Made by a program: the position numbers and the translations under genes
From: Struthidea cinerea
Lineage: Eukaryota > Chordata > Aves > Passeriformes > Corcoracidae
Assembly: GCA_013397865.1 (NCBI GenBank)
Contig: VZTI01004179.1
Location: 1,011 to 65,010, forward strand
Direction: 5' to 3'
DNA: 64,000 bases
Part shown: positions 33,301-46,800 of the stretch, piece by piece
Position numbering within the stretch: the first letter of the stretch is position 1
Layout of the letters: every line of letters starts with the position of its first letter
Notes under the pieces: model-generated
Seen by the model: only the letters and a program-made list of their open reading frames with translations
The model's database searches: none
What the model was told of the DNA's origin: nothing

Positions 33301-36004
33301 ACTGAAGGCTTTTCTCATATTCCAGATTGTTCTCTATTAATTTGCAGTTCACTGAAGTTATTCTCAGCTGTTACAAAGTGAATTTGAAAGAGAAACGAAA
33401 CGCATTTAACGTTGTGATGTAAATCATAATGCACCATCATTCAAAACTTACCTCTAAACATGTCTTAAAACCACTGTGTAGAGAGTATTATACAAATATC
33501 TGGGAAACAGCTGGAATTCTGTTTCAAATAATAAAAACCCTCATGCTCTAATTACAAATTGCCCACCACAGTTTAGGTGAGAGGCACGAAGTTTACAGCG
33601 CTGTGAGCTGCAATTGGTCTTTCCTGTGTGAAGCTGTGCTGATAATACCAGGCTCAGCAAGCTCTAAATCTATCGAATGTTTCTCCAAAGGTGCTGCTCC
33701 ACACTCTGATTTTTGTGGTGGTGGATGGGAACATGCCGATACTTTACTCCAGGAGCACTCAGCCTACATAATTCAGAAGTAAAAATTATTATAATGCTGT
33801 CCCCTCTATTCCCCCCCTTCAACACAGCAGGAAAATCTTAAGGGGAAAACTACTGGTGCAGAAAATAAAGGAGCTTTTGACAATAATTTACAATGCAACC
33901 AAGTGATGTTAAGAACATACGTTGGCTTTCACCTATTTTATGTACTTAAATGAGGAATTCAAGATGAAGCAGCATTTAAAGTGCAAACTGCCATTCCAGG
34001 AATTAAATCCGTGATTAAACTCATGATCTGTATTGCTGAGAGGAAGTCTGACCATCATCTGCCTTTCCTCAAATTATAAAACTTCTGGAACACATTTACC
34101 AATAGCTGGCATTGAAAGTTCCCCCAGATTGGTCCTTTTCTACTAAGAGCAGCTTTCAGTGCTGCTTTATAGAAATTTAAAATCAAAACTATTGACATGT
34201 GACCATTTAATGACAACTTAAGGAAGATTCTTCCTCAGCTTTGGGGCACACCAAACCAGCAGGATAGATACAGGATTTATCATGGATTGACAAGCAGCAA
34301 TGGGAATGGTATTAATGGAAATTAAGTTTCCAGCCACTTTTCTGTGGACAGTGCAGCAATATTAACTTTTCCAGCGACTTCCGTGTGCCTCCCGAGTTTC
34401 ACTGGAGCAGTAGCTAAAACTTACTCGGAGCGAGTTTGTAAACTTGACACGTTTGCAGCTACTAAGTTTCCTCTCCCCAAGTCGATTTGATCCAGATGCG
34501 GGACTCCTCTAATTGCTTCCAGCCTCAGGACCAGCTTTCCTGCCAGGGATTTGGTGACACGCAGAGCTGAGGAAACATTTATAGTTAAAAGTGGCAAAAA
34601 GTCTACGAGGTTTAATATGAAGACATTCTAAAGTTATAAAACTGCCTCTGCCAGCGTTTCCTTTTCCTTGAAACCCTTTTAATTTGTTCATTATCTCAAC
34701 ATTCTATGCAGAAATCAGGATTTTTAACAGCCCGTCCCACTCCCAAACCAGAAATTCACAACTTACTGGGAATGCCTGGGAAGGAAGATGGGATTAGATC
34801 TGTCCAGGGCTCCACGATCCAGGGAATGCTGAAAAGCTTCACACAACCAGGGGGAATCCCACTTCCAGCAGAAAAAGGATCAACTTCTCTCAAGAAATCC
34901 CTTTCCACTCATCTTCTTCCCAGATCCTAAAAGTCCAGGGCAGCTATTTGGTTTGATTTTTTTTTCCTTGAAATAAAAATTCCCACCTGGCACAGCTGAT
35001 TTGTGGATTAATTGTTGTCCTTTTTAATATTTTAAGTCTTTTTCCATTTCCTATCCTAAACTCAGCTGAAAAGGTAATTTTCTACTCCAAACTACAGGAT
35101 ATTTTAATAAATATAACATACACATGGATACAACATCCAACCTCAGAGATGAGCATTCCCTGAGGCAATTCCCAAGTTATTTCGTGTTCGTATCCCGAGA
35201 TTCCCAAACAAACCCCCTTTCCCCAGCAATGTAAGCAACTGCATCACCTCAAAATGCAGATTTTGGGGGAAAAGGCGTTGCACAAAGCGGCTTCAGGTTC
35301 GCTCCTGGCGAGCTCCAGTGGTGCCACCCTGTGGAGGCTGGAATATTTCACTTTTCCATATTTCGGCGAACCAACAACAGTGACAGGAGCTGCTGTGATG
35401 CAGGGGTAGAGAACTTCCCAGTTAAAGAACCCACCCAAAAAACCCAACCCCACCAAAAAAAGGGAAAAGCTGGAGCAGCACCAGCTCAAGGGAATTCTCC
35501 GCAGGTACACTGTACCCAGGAAGTGCCCAAAAAGGCATTTTTTGGCAGTAAATAGAGAGTTTTGGTGGAATTTTGTTTTCAGAAATAGAGCAGTTGCCAC
35601 AAATACTTGTTCTCCCCTTAGACCAACAAGAAAGTTTTGTAGAACAGCGATTTTCTACACAACATCCCTCACAAAGGTGTTTGAGGGTGAAACCTGTGAT
35701 TTACTGGGTAGAATTTTCCTTAGAGCATTGGAACTTCCATAAAAAGGATTTCATTTCCCTCCTCCATGGATTCCCTACATTTTCCATGGAAACAGCCCTG
35801 ATTTATTTAGTGAATACACAGAGGTCATTAGGTAAATTTGGCATAAATGTTAAGAAATACCAAAATAATTCGATGCTTCCAGCCTGCAACACACAAACAT
35901 TGAGGTAAAAACCATCCCAGAGCCTTTCAAAGTCACTTTCTTCAAATAATCTCAGTGTTTTAGGATGGAAAATGTGAGTATTCTATAAAGAACCAGCCAC
36001 GGCA
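33301..36004. other. Intergenic region between TRIM59 promoter and KPNA4 3' end
   Basis: AT-rich, gene-free sequence of 2.7 kb. Open frames up to 118 codons lack start context, domains or splice partners. The one site I can name is an ISRE-like motif at 33386. No clear repeat family is visible. Confidence 0.7.
33386..33401 (+). promoter_or_regulatory. Interferon-stimulated response element-like site
   Basis: GAAAGAGAAACGAAAC contains the IRF core GAAANNGAAA followed by a further GAAAC. It lies about 0.5-1.5 kb upstream of the TRIM59 start region, whose exact position is unknown. Function is inferred only from the motif. Confidence 0.4.
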
Positions 36005-37883
36005 GCAGAGTTGCAAGTTTTAATGTTTATTTCCCCAAGACAGCCTAGCCTGCACTCTACTTGGATAAATTCACAAGCTAGTTTTCCGCTGCTTCTAGTT
36101 TTAAACTTTTAACCATGTTTCTGATGACAAGGAATGCTGCAAAAATACTCTAGTCCAACAAAGAGTTATGATCACAAAATAATCTTTATCCATTCTACAG
36201 TGTTTCAGAATTACCAGCTGATTTTAAAACACAAGGTAGATATAGATGCTAATGGTGGCTAATCTGGGATGTTTTATTATAGCAAACTGTTGTTCATGCA
36301 ACACTTGTGCTCAAAGGGGAAGGCACAGCATTTCCTACAATGAGCCACCTTATCAAGAGTTCAGTTTGTACAAATTTGTAACATCACCTTGAATTTAGTG
36401 TGCAGGACCTCAAAACTGAGGCATTCCTCCAATTATAAAAACACTTGCATCCTTTTTGTGCAAGTTTTAAAAATACAAAGTTTTTTTTTTTTTCTCTCTA
36501 AAGTGGCTCAAAATAGATTGTTCATGGCTGCCTACATCTAAAGATAAAAAGAGTCTAAAACAATTGGATTAGGCATATTAAAGGTGTTCAAACCATGACT
36601 TGATTTGTACATCTATTCACACCTCTTTTTGTCGGTCTTTATTCGGCAGTACATATGCACCAAATTTCATTTTTAGACGTTTCCATATCATTTTCATAGA
36701 AAACAAAGTTTGAAAACAAGTAACATTGAAACACAGCACGGTATCCTACCACAACAGAAACATTTTGGTTACAGGACTCAACAAAATCTAAAAATGAACT
36801 ATGCTGGAGAATACCACATGCAAAGGTCTTCATGTTATCTTTGAAAATGAAAAGGATGAGGTTTTATTACCACATTTTACTGCTTTCTACTATTATGGCA
36901 ACTTGTGTACTGCAACACCGTCTAGTTTGAAGGGAAATGTATGATTTTTTTTGTTTGTTTGTTTTTCCATGCAAAAATCTACAAATTAGTTTTGATGATA
37001 TGGAAAAGCTTTTCATAACATCAAACATTCATCTGGTGCAAATGCACAGGGAAGCCTTCCTGAAATTCTGACTTTACAAACAACTAAGAAGCCGTAACAG
37101 GAAAAGAAATGAAAAAGAACTGAAAGGAAAAATAAGAGGGAAAAAAAAAATAAACCAAAAAAAACCAAAAAAAAAAAAAAGAGAAAAAACACAGGCTGCA
37201 GGAGTAAACCAGAGTCTGCTGCTAAACCGGTCTTTGTGTGTCCAGTGTAAGTCAACACTTATGAACTCATTGGATGATTTTAGGTTCTCAGCCCCTGGAG
37301 GCGACTCAAGCTCGCATGCGTTCACAGACACATCACAACCACTCTCTCGCGCACACGCCCGGCCCCGGGCTGGCCACAGCCCCGGGCTGGCCACAGCCCG
37401 GCCCCAGGGCAGCCCCGGCCACAGCCTGGCTCCAGGGCAGCGGGTGCAGACACTCACTCCACGCTGGCCATTCACACGGGGCTTCAGAGCAAGGCCTGGG
37501 CTCGTTCTCCTTGCATTGTGTGGGCATCCTATTCTCTTATGCTTACGAGGCTGATGATGAGAGTACTGCGTTCCCCCAATTGCTCTAGGAAGTCGGTGTT
37601 CCCTCTCAGGCACTGAAGATCTGTGACCTGTAGCCCTTTTTCTTTGAACAATCTAAAGAAGCATTCAGTGTGAAGTTTGTCATTACATTTTGCCACTCAT
37701 TCTCACTCGCACCCACTCGCCATCTTGACTTCATTTGGGCTTTTCTGTGATTCCAAATGAAATCTTCACATTTTCTTTCCCGATTTAATGCAGCAGCGGA
37801 TCCCATGAGCCAAGATTGATGGATCAAACCTTTTTTTTTTTTTATTCAGTGCTGCATTGTACCTAAACTTCCAAAATACCACT
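36005..37883 (-). other. KPNA4: KPNA4 3' untranslated region
   Basis: On the - strand the sequence after the KPNA4 stop runs 1.86 kb to an AATAAA at 36026-36031, with cleavage expected near 36005. It contains U-rich tracts (reverse complement of 37141-37185 and 36480-36494) and a GC-rich 17-bp repeat block near 37360. The length fits the long 3'UTR usual for this gene. The end point is inferred from the poly(A) signal. Confidence 0.6.
37363..37435. repeat. GC-rich 17-bp tandem repeat within the KPNA4 3'UTR
   Basis: CCCCGGGCTGGCCACAG at 37363-37379 is repeated exactly at 37380-37396, followed by degenerate copies such as CCCCGGCCACAGCCTGG. It stands out from the AT-rich 3'UTR around it. Confidence 0.8.
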
Positions 37884-40800
37884 CTAAAACTGGAACCCTT
37901 CTGCTGGTACATTGGCAGATGAATTGAAACCAAATGTTCCGCCTTGTATTGCTTCTGGAACAAGGCTTGGATCTTCATCAATCTGCAATGGAATGGCAAC
38001 ATCATGAGCAGGGACACAACCAAACCTCACTACACAGGAGCTGGACAATCCCAAAAGCAGCTCTCTTCACCTCCTTGCATCCAGTCCTGCCATTCCTCCC
38101 CTAATTTTATGAGAGCACTAAAATGAAGTAAATTTAAGCCCGAATGTTTTAGTCTGTGCCTAGCAGGAAAGGTTACGTGGCACCCAAAACCCTCTTGTTT
38201 ACACAATTTTCACTCCTGGAAACCCTCCTGGCAGTCTTAGAAACTGTCTCAGTTCTTAGGAGAAGACCAGCACCACTGAGCCAAGGAAGGATTAAGCCCA
38301 AACTGTGTTTACCAAAGTGACACTGCATTAAACTCAAAGTCTGTCTGTATATGCGAAAGCCGAGTTCCCAAACAAGGCTTGGATCTCACTGTTCACATAA
38401 AAGTGAAACTCCAGCACAAAATAATCTTCCAAGTGAAAACAGGCCATGAGTGCAGCTGAGCTTGACCATTTCTGCAGTTCCTCAAGCAAGCAGAAACCCC
38501 TCCCTGCATGGCACAGACTGCCAGGGCTGCACTCCCCGTCTCTGCAACTGACTCCTGTGACTGGAAGTGCACACAAATCAACCCTTCCTTTGGTTTATGT
38601 TACATGTTTGACATGGAAACAAAGTTCCTGATCAGCACGTTCCACCCCTGAAATTATTCAAACATTCCAACTACTTTGTTTCTTAAGCAGCAGCCTCAGC
38701 CCTGGAGTCAGCAGGGAGCTTATCAAATGTGAAATGTCACGCTCAGGCAGGGGCTGAGAGTTGAGGGAACTATTCACAGCCTGGGATTTTAATCCCTAGA
38801 GATGAGGCTTAAATTAGGCATCAGATCTTCTTTAGATGCTTCATCATGAGCAATGGTAGGAGATGCAACAGGTTCAAACAAGGGCTCATTCTTCCCTGAG
38901 CCCAAGCAGTGTCACAGAGCAGCTCTGGGGCTGCTGCCTTTCTCCTGAGCCAGATTTATAAATGAAAACAATGAGCACACTGCAGGGAATTCCACACTCA
39001 CATCATCTGAAGAGAAGAACTGATCAATGATCTCATAAGCCAGTTTGTAGATGTCTTCATTTTCATGGTTTTGTAGCTGTTCAATTTTCTCCAGGCCTGC
39101 AACAAACACACAAGAGAAATCAGGACACCAAATTCAGGCCAAACAACTTGCAACAAAGACATTAAAACACACTTGGGAATAGAGTTAGGCATAATCTGGT
39201 TATGAATAGGATGCTGTTAAACCCATCTGGCATATTTATATATATTTTATACATATAAACACAGATGTACAGTACACAGAAATCTTTTTGAAGCTCTGAC
39301 AAGCTGAGTTTTGGCACAAATACCTCTTTTCTCCTCCCAGCCATCACCAATCACTTTCTGCCCTCCCTCCAGATCTGGTACTTTAAAGATTATTCTACTC
39401 CATGTTAACAAATTGCACAGAGTTTTTTACCTGTGCCCAAATTTATTATCCCTGTTCTTTCATCCCTGAAAAGTTTCAGTCAACCTGAGAACCAACGTGG
39501 AGAAAGTCTCAAAGCCATGAGGAAATTAAAGTTACTGCATTTTTACAACCATTGGATGTAGAATTATTTTTTCCAAGTTCACCTGGACGTGACTTGTGCA
39601 TAATTAAGGTAAGCACATCATCCCCACATTGTCTAATTTAGTTTCTGTTAATTAGGCTAATTTGTCTAATATGCCAGACTGTTGCAAAATTGGCACCTAG
39701 TAAACTTTACTGCCATTATCCTGCTCCTCCACATTTTATTTGATTATGAACTTAGGGAGAGCTGTGGATATTCACTTGATAGGCATGAAAAGGGCACTTT
39801 AAAACAGGTCTGCTTAAAACATCTGTGCCAACAATAAACCCAGCACAAGCAGGATGCCAAAGCAGCGATCCATCCCTGAAAAAGTGATTAAAATACTGCT
39901 CCTCCTACCTCCACACTCTTCTATAAGATTGGCTATGGTTTCTGCTTCCTCTTCAGCCATTTTTAATATATTACTTAGTCCATCCAGAACCACTTGCACA
40001 ACTTGTGCATCTTTTACTGTCAGCAAGTTGCAAAAGGGAGGAATCACATTTTGTTGAATTAAGTAAGCCACCTGAGGGGGGAAAAGCCAAGAGTTACAGC
40101 AGGAACGTGGCAGCAGCACAAGAACACAGGCAAACACATTCCAGGAAGTCCAAGTACTCAGAGACACCCACCCGGCCCAGAGCATTCTGCAGTGGCCACT
40201 TCAGGAACCCCTTTTTAGAGCATTCAAAGGTAACATCTGGGTATTGAACTATAAAAAGATTTAGGATCTACAACACAAAAGCAGCAGATACTGTGAATTT
40301 TTCAGTATTGAAGAGTTTCAACCTCTTCTCTGAAGAGTGACAGCACCACCCCAACCCTGCCACTAATCTCATACTCTGGGTTTACAGGAGACTTGTGTAT
40401 TTCTACTGATTGGTTACTGTCCTTTGAATTATCACATCCTTCTGGTTTGGGAAAAAAGGTAAAAAGAAAAGTGGAATGTTCGAGAATCCCATCAGAGCCT
40501 GACTGAAGTCTCTCATCCCAACAGAAGAGCTTCCAACCAAACCCCCACTGGTGCTCCTGATCTCAGGTCACTCCAGAAACAAGTACAGGTCACTCTTAAA
40601 TCCCATGTGGAGAAGGGAAGCGTTACTGAGCGGTGGAGGAACAGAGACATCCATAACCCTGGCACTTCCCAAGAGAGGAAAGGAAGTTTTCCTAAAGCTG
40701 GACTCACCTGGTCTTTTCTCCCGCTGATTGTTAGGTTGCTTATTGCCCAAGCAGCTTCTTTCTGAGTCCCAAAGTCCCCCTGAAAGCACAACCAGGGACA

Positions 40801-43800
40801 GGAACAGTCATCCCAGGGTTTATGTCAGGCAGTATTCCCACAAAAGCTGTTATTTGTTACAGCCCCCTCTGCATGGTGTCACTGTATCAGTTTCTGGGAA
40901 AGTAACAGATAAATCCTGGGGCTGTTGAGTCTCTGTGTGTTCATCCCTCCCCTACAACCACCTCTTGCAACTGATCTTTCCAGGAACTCTGTTTACATCA
41001 AAGCACGTAAGAACTGCAGCACTGCACTCTCCCAGTCCTTATCAGCAGCTGTCACATCCTGCAGGGAGAGCTCAGCACTCGGTGTGAGCTGTGATAAGGC
41101 ACTGCACACACTGCAGCTGGGGCTCAGGGCTGTCATTAAATGGAAAAGTCTCCACTCTTTCCTCACAGATCAATAAATTGGTGGTGAACAGAGCTATCTG
41201 TGACCAGCTCTGTGTTATTTGTCTTCTCCCCTAAATACTTCCCACATGCTTTTAGCTGCTCCTTCTTTCTGACACCGAGATCCTTGAGGGCACAATGTGG
41301 TTTGGGAAGTCGTGTTTTAAAAGACACCAAAACCCAACAGCTGGAAAGGAACACAGGATTTGAAGTCCCAACACCGGTCCTTGGGATCTGACCTTATCTA
41401 GAAGATGTATTATCATTGGAACAAGGTTTGCATCTATTACTGCCTGAACTTGCTGCTGGTTTCCTGCAGTGATGTTGGATAGGAACCACACTGCTTCCTG
41501 CAAAAGGAAAGGATCAGGAATTAGTTAAGAGAAGGATTCCACATAATTTATGTCCACTGCGACTGGCCAAGCTTAAATACAGCCAAGTATTCAATCAGCT
41601 TCATTGTGCAGAGCTGAGTTCTTGCTGAGACAAACCAAAGGGACAATCTCACCTTAGGAGACTCCACAAGACTCCTCAGTCTTTCACTGTTACCAGCTTC
41701 AACCAAATACTTCAAATTAAAAGGAAAAATTATTTGGAGAGAGAAAATCCCAAATGAGCACTTGTGATTGCTTCCAGCACTGCCAACAAGCAGGTTTCAG
41801 CTGATGGCCAAAATGCCTGACAGCACTGCGTGCTCCAGACATGACAGTGTAGGAGACAGCTCTTTACCTCCTTCCTAATGGCTCTTCTTAGCTTCAAGGA
41901 AACGCAGCACTATTAATTAAACACTTGATTTTTAACAATACTCCTACATTTATGACTCTTTATGTTCATTCTGTCCACAAGCCCAGGACTCTCCTCCCAG
42001 CAATAACCAAGAGCAGGTGCCTGGGAAAGCAAAACGAGATCTCTCCCCCAGCAGTCCCTCCCTGAATTATATTCAGAGCCCTCGCCTCCCTTTTAGAGTG
42101 GGAATCTACACTTTAACCAAGAAGTAACAGTTTCACATAAAATGTTAAGTATATTGAAGTTTCACATAAAATGTGAAGTAATTGATACTTCAACCTCTTA
42201 AAATCCTACAGCTGATAGATTTCTCCCTTCCTAGAAACCTTCCACCATTCAATTCCCTCCTCAACCTCTCGGAGTGACTTTTTAGCTGAGTATTTCTCTC
42301 AGCATGAGGTTCAGCAATGTTCGTGCTTCACTCACTGACTCTCTGAGATCAGATCACAGGATCACTGCTGACCCTGGCAGAGATTTGGGCTGCCTGGGCT
42401 CTCCTGGTGGGCTTGCTCGGGGCTTTAATCACTGGCAGTGTTGCAGAGGGGCCCCCACGGTGCCCAACACGCCTCAGATGCACTCCGGCCTCAGCACTGC
42501 CATCAGTGCCCCCATGAGAGCCCTTTCCTCACATCCACACTCAATCCCCACCCCCAATGACCCTGGGATAATTCCCTTTCTCACACACACTCCATCCACA
42601 CACACCCCCAATTATCTCTGTTTCATCACTTCCAAGAGAGTCAGCTTAATTAAGGTGACATTTCACGTATGGACAACTCCAACTTCTAAGTCAACAGCCA
42701 GAACTATAACAGAAAGCTTTGATTTCCTACAAACACTGACATTCTTGTCAAGCACAAATCTGCAGCTCCTAAGAGACTTTCCTATGGATATTAATTTCCA
42801 GAAAAAAAAAAAAATCAATCAGTATTTGCTGAAATGTGCCAAAAACTGGTGGAAGGAGTCTATTATTCACATCTTTATGACGCTACACAACACGGAATCC
42901 AAGCTAAGCCAAATTTAAAAGTTACCAATCAAGTAAAATCCCTGGTGTTGCTCACCTTATTAATTTTTTCTTTGGGATGTGTCAGAAGTGCCGGGAAATG
43001 TGAGAGGGCTTCACAGTTGAGAACTACCTGTGTCTGCTCATCGGTGCCAGTGACGATGTTCCCCACAGCTCTCAGTGCAGCCGTCTGAAAACAAAACACT
43101 TCCTTTAAAAACAACGTTTTTTCAGCAAATATTTTCCTAGCTGAGCATATAAAAGGTTTTATGCAAATGCTGCAGCCCACAGGAAAAAATATTCTTTACA
43201 TTTCAATGTGAGCTCTAAAAAGAAAGCAGTACTTTCTGTAGTAGCACATTTTGGGAGTCACCTCCTCCATGTGACCCAAAGTTACCTGGACTTTAACTTC
43301 CTGGTGGCTGAGGAGAGGAACCAAATGAGGGACAATTCCAGAGTCTATCACCATCTGGATCTGCTCATTGCCAGCATCCGTTAGATAGGAGAGTGCCCAG
43401 ACTGTATCTACCAATATCTGACAGGAAAAAACAACAGCTCTGTCCACAGTACAGAAATAACACCACAATAATGTACATTTATAGATCAATTTTGATTAAT
43501 AATAATTTCTGTGTGTGCATTCACACACAGAAAAGCGAGTTTGAACAGCAGTAAATGTGAGCATTTCAACTGGCAGCTTGTAAAAATACTGAGGGTTGTT
43601 TCAGTTGACAGCTCTTGACTGGCTCACCAATTTTTCAAAAATTCAAATAAACTTAATTTCACCTACTTAGAGACAAGAAATTAAATCCCATAATTACTAT
43701 ATGAATAGTAAAGTTAATGTAGACACATTTTGACTGCTGCCATTAACTTAACTCAGCTACAACTTCTTTAGGAAGCAAAAAATTAATCTTAAATTCTGAT

Positions 43801-46800
43801 TTATGTTCAGGTGAAAACCTGACTTATTTCATAATTTCAATAAAGTTTTGCTCATTTACTTCACTATTCAATAGCAATTTCATATTTAACACACCTCAGA
43901 AATTACATCTAACCCTGACATTTGACATGTGCAGCAGTCACTGATTTTCATCACAAATTTAAGTGCTAGGCAAAAAAAAAAAAAATCCTGTTTTTATTTG
44001 TGAATGAATGCTCACACAAACAAAAATAAAATGCAGTTTCAGTTATAAGTGCAGGGAAAGTACATGCAAATAAACACTTGCAAAGACAGAAATACCAGGG
44101 AAGAACATCACTCTTTAAAAATAACACCAGTATTTTAAAATAAGCAGTTAATAGATATCAAAAGAAGTTTGTCCTAATCAAAGGGAACATCATAGATTTT
44201 TGTTTTATTTTATATTTCAGCTAAAAAACGACAGCAGAAGCTGGAAGTGGCTTTAAGAGGGGTCACTCACATTTACATCCGTGTGGTGAATTAAAACACA
44301 GAGCGCTGGCAGGATCTGAGGGGGGAAAGAAACACCTCAGGGTTACTTTTAAGGCAGACAAACACTGAGCTGGAGTTCAACCCCACTCCAGAGCAATTCC
44401 ATCACCTCCTGGATGGTTTCCATCGGCGGAGGGGGGTCTTTGTGGCGGCACAGGTTGACCATGACCCAGGTGACATTCCTTAGGAAGGTGATGGGGATGG
44501 AGGGGCTGATGAAGGACAGCAGTGGCTTCACTACTCCAAGACTAATAACATAATCTCTACACTGGGGTCCATCACCTGTGGGAGACACAATCAGTGGTAT
44601 TTTAACAGAAAACATCCCATCATTTATGGATTTATGGTGGTGGGCAAGGGAAAGGGGTGGCAGACAGCACCAAACCACCACAGTGGAGAGCCCAACATAT
44701 TCCTGGAGATTCCTTGACAAAGTTTCCAAACAATAATAAAACGTCCCTGGAAGTTTGTGGTGGCAGGAGTAACACCCACCTATGATATTTCCTAAAGCCC
44801 ACACAGCTTGCTCACAAACGTTTTGATGAGGTGAATGCAGCAGTCTCAGGAAAAGCGGCACAGCATCTGAAAGGTACAAAAATAACCCGGGGAAATGGTT
44901 AAAAAACGCATCTCAAAAGAGCAAATAATTCACAAAATTAACTCTCGCATGAGACATTTTTCTCCTGTTAAGAACTGGTCACAGCTTCACTAATTTCCCA
45001 GGTGATACTGAAATAAAACACTGCAGTAATTCTTCCTTTGCTGCATATTCTTACAGAGCCCGCACTTGAGAATATTAAACCCCTGACATTCAATTTGTTT
45101 GCAAGTCTCAAGTTTACTGAAGCTTGCCAGGATCCAAATTTAGTTCCATTTACTGAATTCAGAAATTCTCTGCTAAGTTATGCACCAGACCCAAGTGTGC
45201 AAAGTAGCAACAAAGACCAAACTCACCCATTCAAATGGAGCAACTTGAGAATAGGCAGGAACAGAGCTCCATCAAGGAGCAGGAATGTAGGAAGAGGGCA
45301 GGAAAGGGCTCCACAGGCTCCGCATTTAGATAATTGATCCTGTTTTATTCCCCCCCAGCACTAAGGTGCTTGCTTACATAATAGCTTAGTCTGTAAGGAA
45401 CCCATTTACTTCACATATTTCAAGAGAAACTGGTATTTTTAGTTAGATTATTTGTTGATGTGAACCCCATTTTAGTAGAGAAACAACAAATCAAGCAGGA
45501 TTCTTATTTCCTGCTAAATAAGGGTATTTGCAATGTCTGTATGCTAGGAGAAAAAAACATCTCCAGCAAGCAGATTAAAAAGTTCTTATGGAAAAATTAC
45601 AACACAGCATCTTTTTAATTGAAATAAATCATAATTTCATATGTCACAGCTATTAAACTGACTAACAGAGTGCAATAGAGACCTACAGAAATCACTGAAA
45701 GAAGTGCTCAATCCATTGATAAATCAGGCTTAAATATAAAGTGTTCTAGATCAGGGGTGGGATAGATTATCTATTAATTACATTTCCCAAAGAAAATTCA
45801 GGATGCAACTTGGAAAGGAAGAGGATAGGGAAAAAGGAAAGTTAAAAGTATTACCAAAGGTATATCCTGTAAGGGTGAAAAACAAATTATATCAAAGTTC
45901 ACAGGCTCTTAGCACTGAGTTCGCAAAAGTAGAAGCAACTGATCTTGCAGCCAACATAAGTTTTGTGTATTTCTTTCCTTAAATTTTAGGAAAAACTCAT
46001 TTCACAGTATCTGTGATTCTTCAAGAACCTCTGGTTTGTTCACTCAAAAATCCTGCCCACTTAGTTCTGATAAAGCAGCAGAAGCTCTGCCTCAACTTAG
46101 GACATGCTTGGAGTACAGAACAAGGTTTGCTTTGCCTGGCAACTCAGATTCCAAGTCCAACAACAATTCCTTCCCATGTTTCAAATGCCTCAAAATAGGA
46201 AGGACAGGTTTTTTAATTCAACTTGATTTTGGAAGGGTTCAAAGCCAGGCACCCTCTGGTTCATGAATTTTCTTCCCTCTTCACAACAGGGAGCTTTTCA
46301 GAGGGGTTGTTTGCTCTTACTTCAAATTTTTGGTGAGTTTTGGTGGGGTTTTAAGTTTGAAAACTGGAAACCGGCACATATCAACACTGCTAAAATACTT
46401 TGAGTTTCCAGAAGATCCTGCTCACCATTAGGAAACCCAAGTGAGTTTCAACCCTGAGAAAACAAAGCCAAAAGCAGGTGTGTGAGGCCAGAGGTAAACA
46501 CCTGGCAGCAGCTCCTTCAGTGTCTTGACTGACAACCTGATTCCAACCCAATTCCAACTAAATCCCACATGTGGATGGAACCAAATCAAACCCTGCAGGA
46601 CTCACTGGATTGAACTACAGCCTGGGTTTGTTCCGAGGTTCCAGAGGCAATGTTTGTCAAAGCCCACGCAGCTTCAAACTGTAAGGAAGGACTGCAGAGA
46701 AAGAAAAAATACAGTAATTATTATCAAATCAGTGGCACATCAGCTAAATAGCGAGAAATAGTGCAATAGTTTGAGTTTTGGCAATACTCACTTGTCATCT

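Noticed and set aside
42304..42918. A 204-codon open frame on the + strand
   Set aside because: It is antisense to SCARNA7 and to KPNA4 intron 12, with no domain.
46671..46691. Alternative acceptor TTACAG ending at 46679 for KPNA4 exon 7
   Set aside because: Using it loses the residues PSLQ and breaks the frame with the previous exon. The CTGCAG acceptor, with the exon starting at 46691 on the - strand, restores the exact family sequence.
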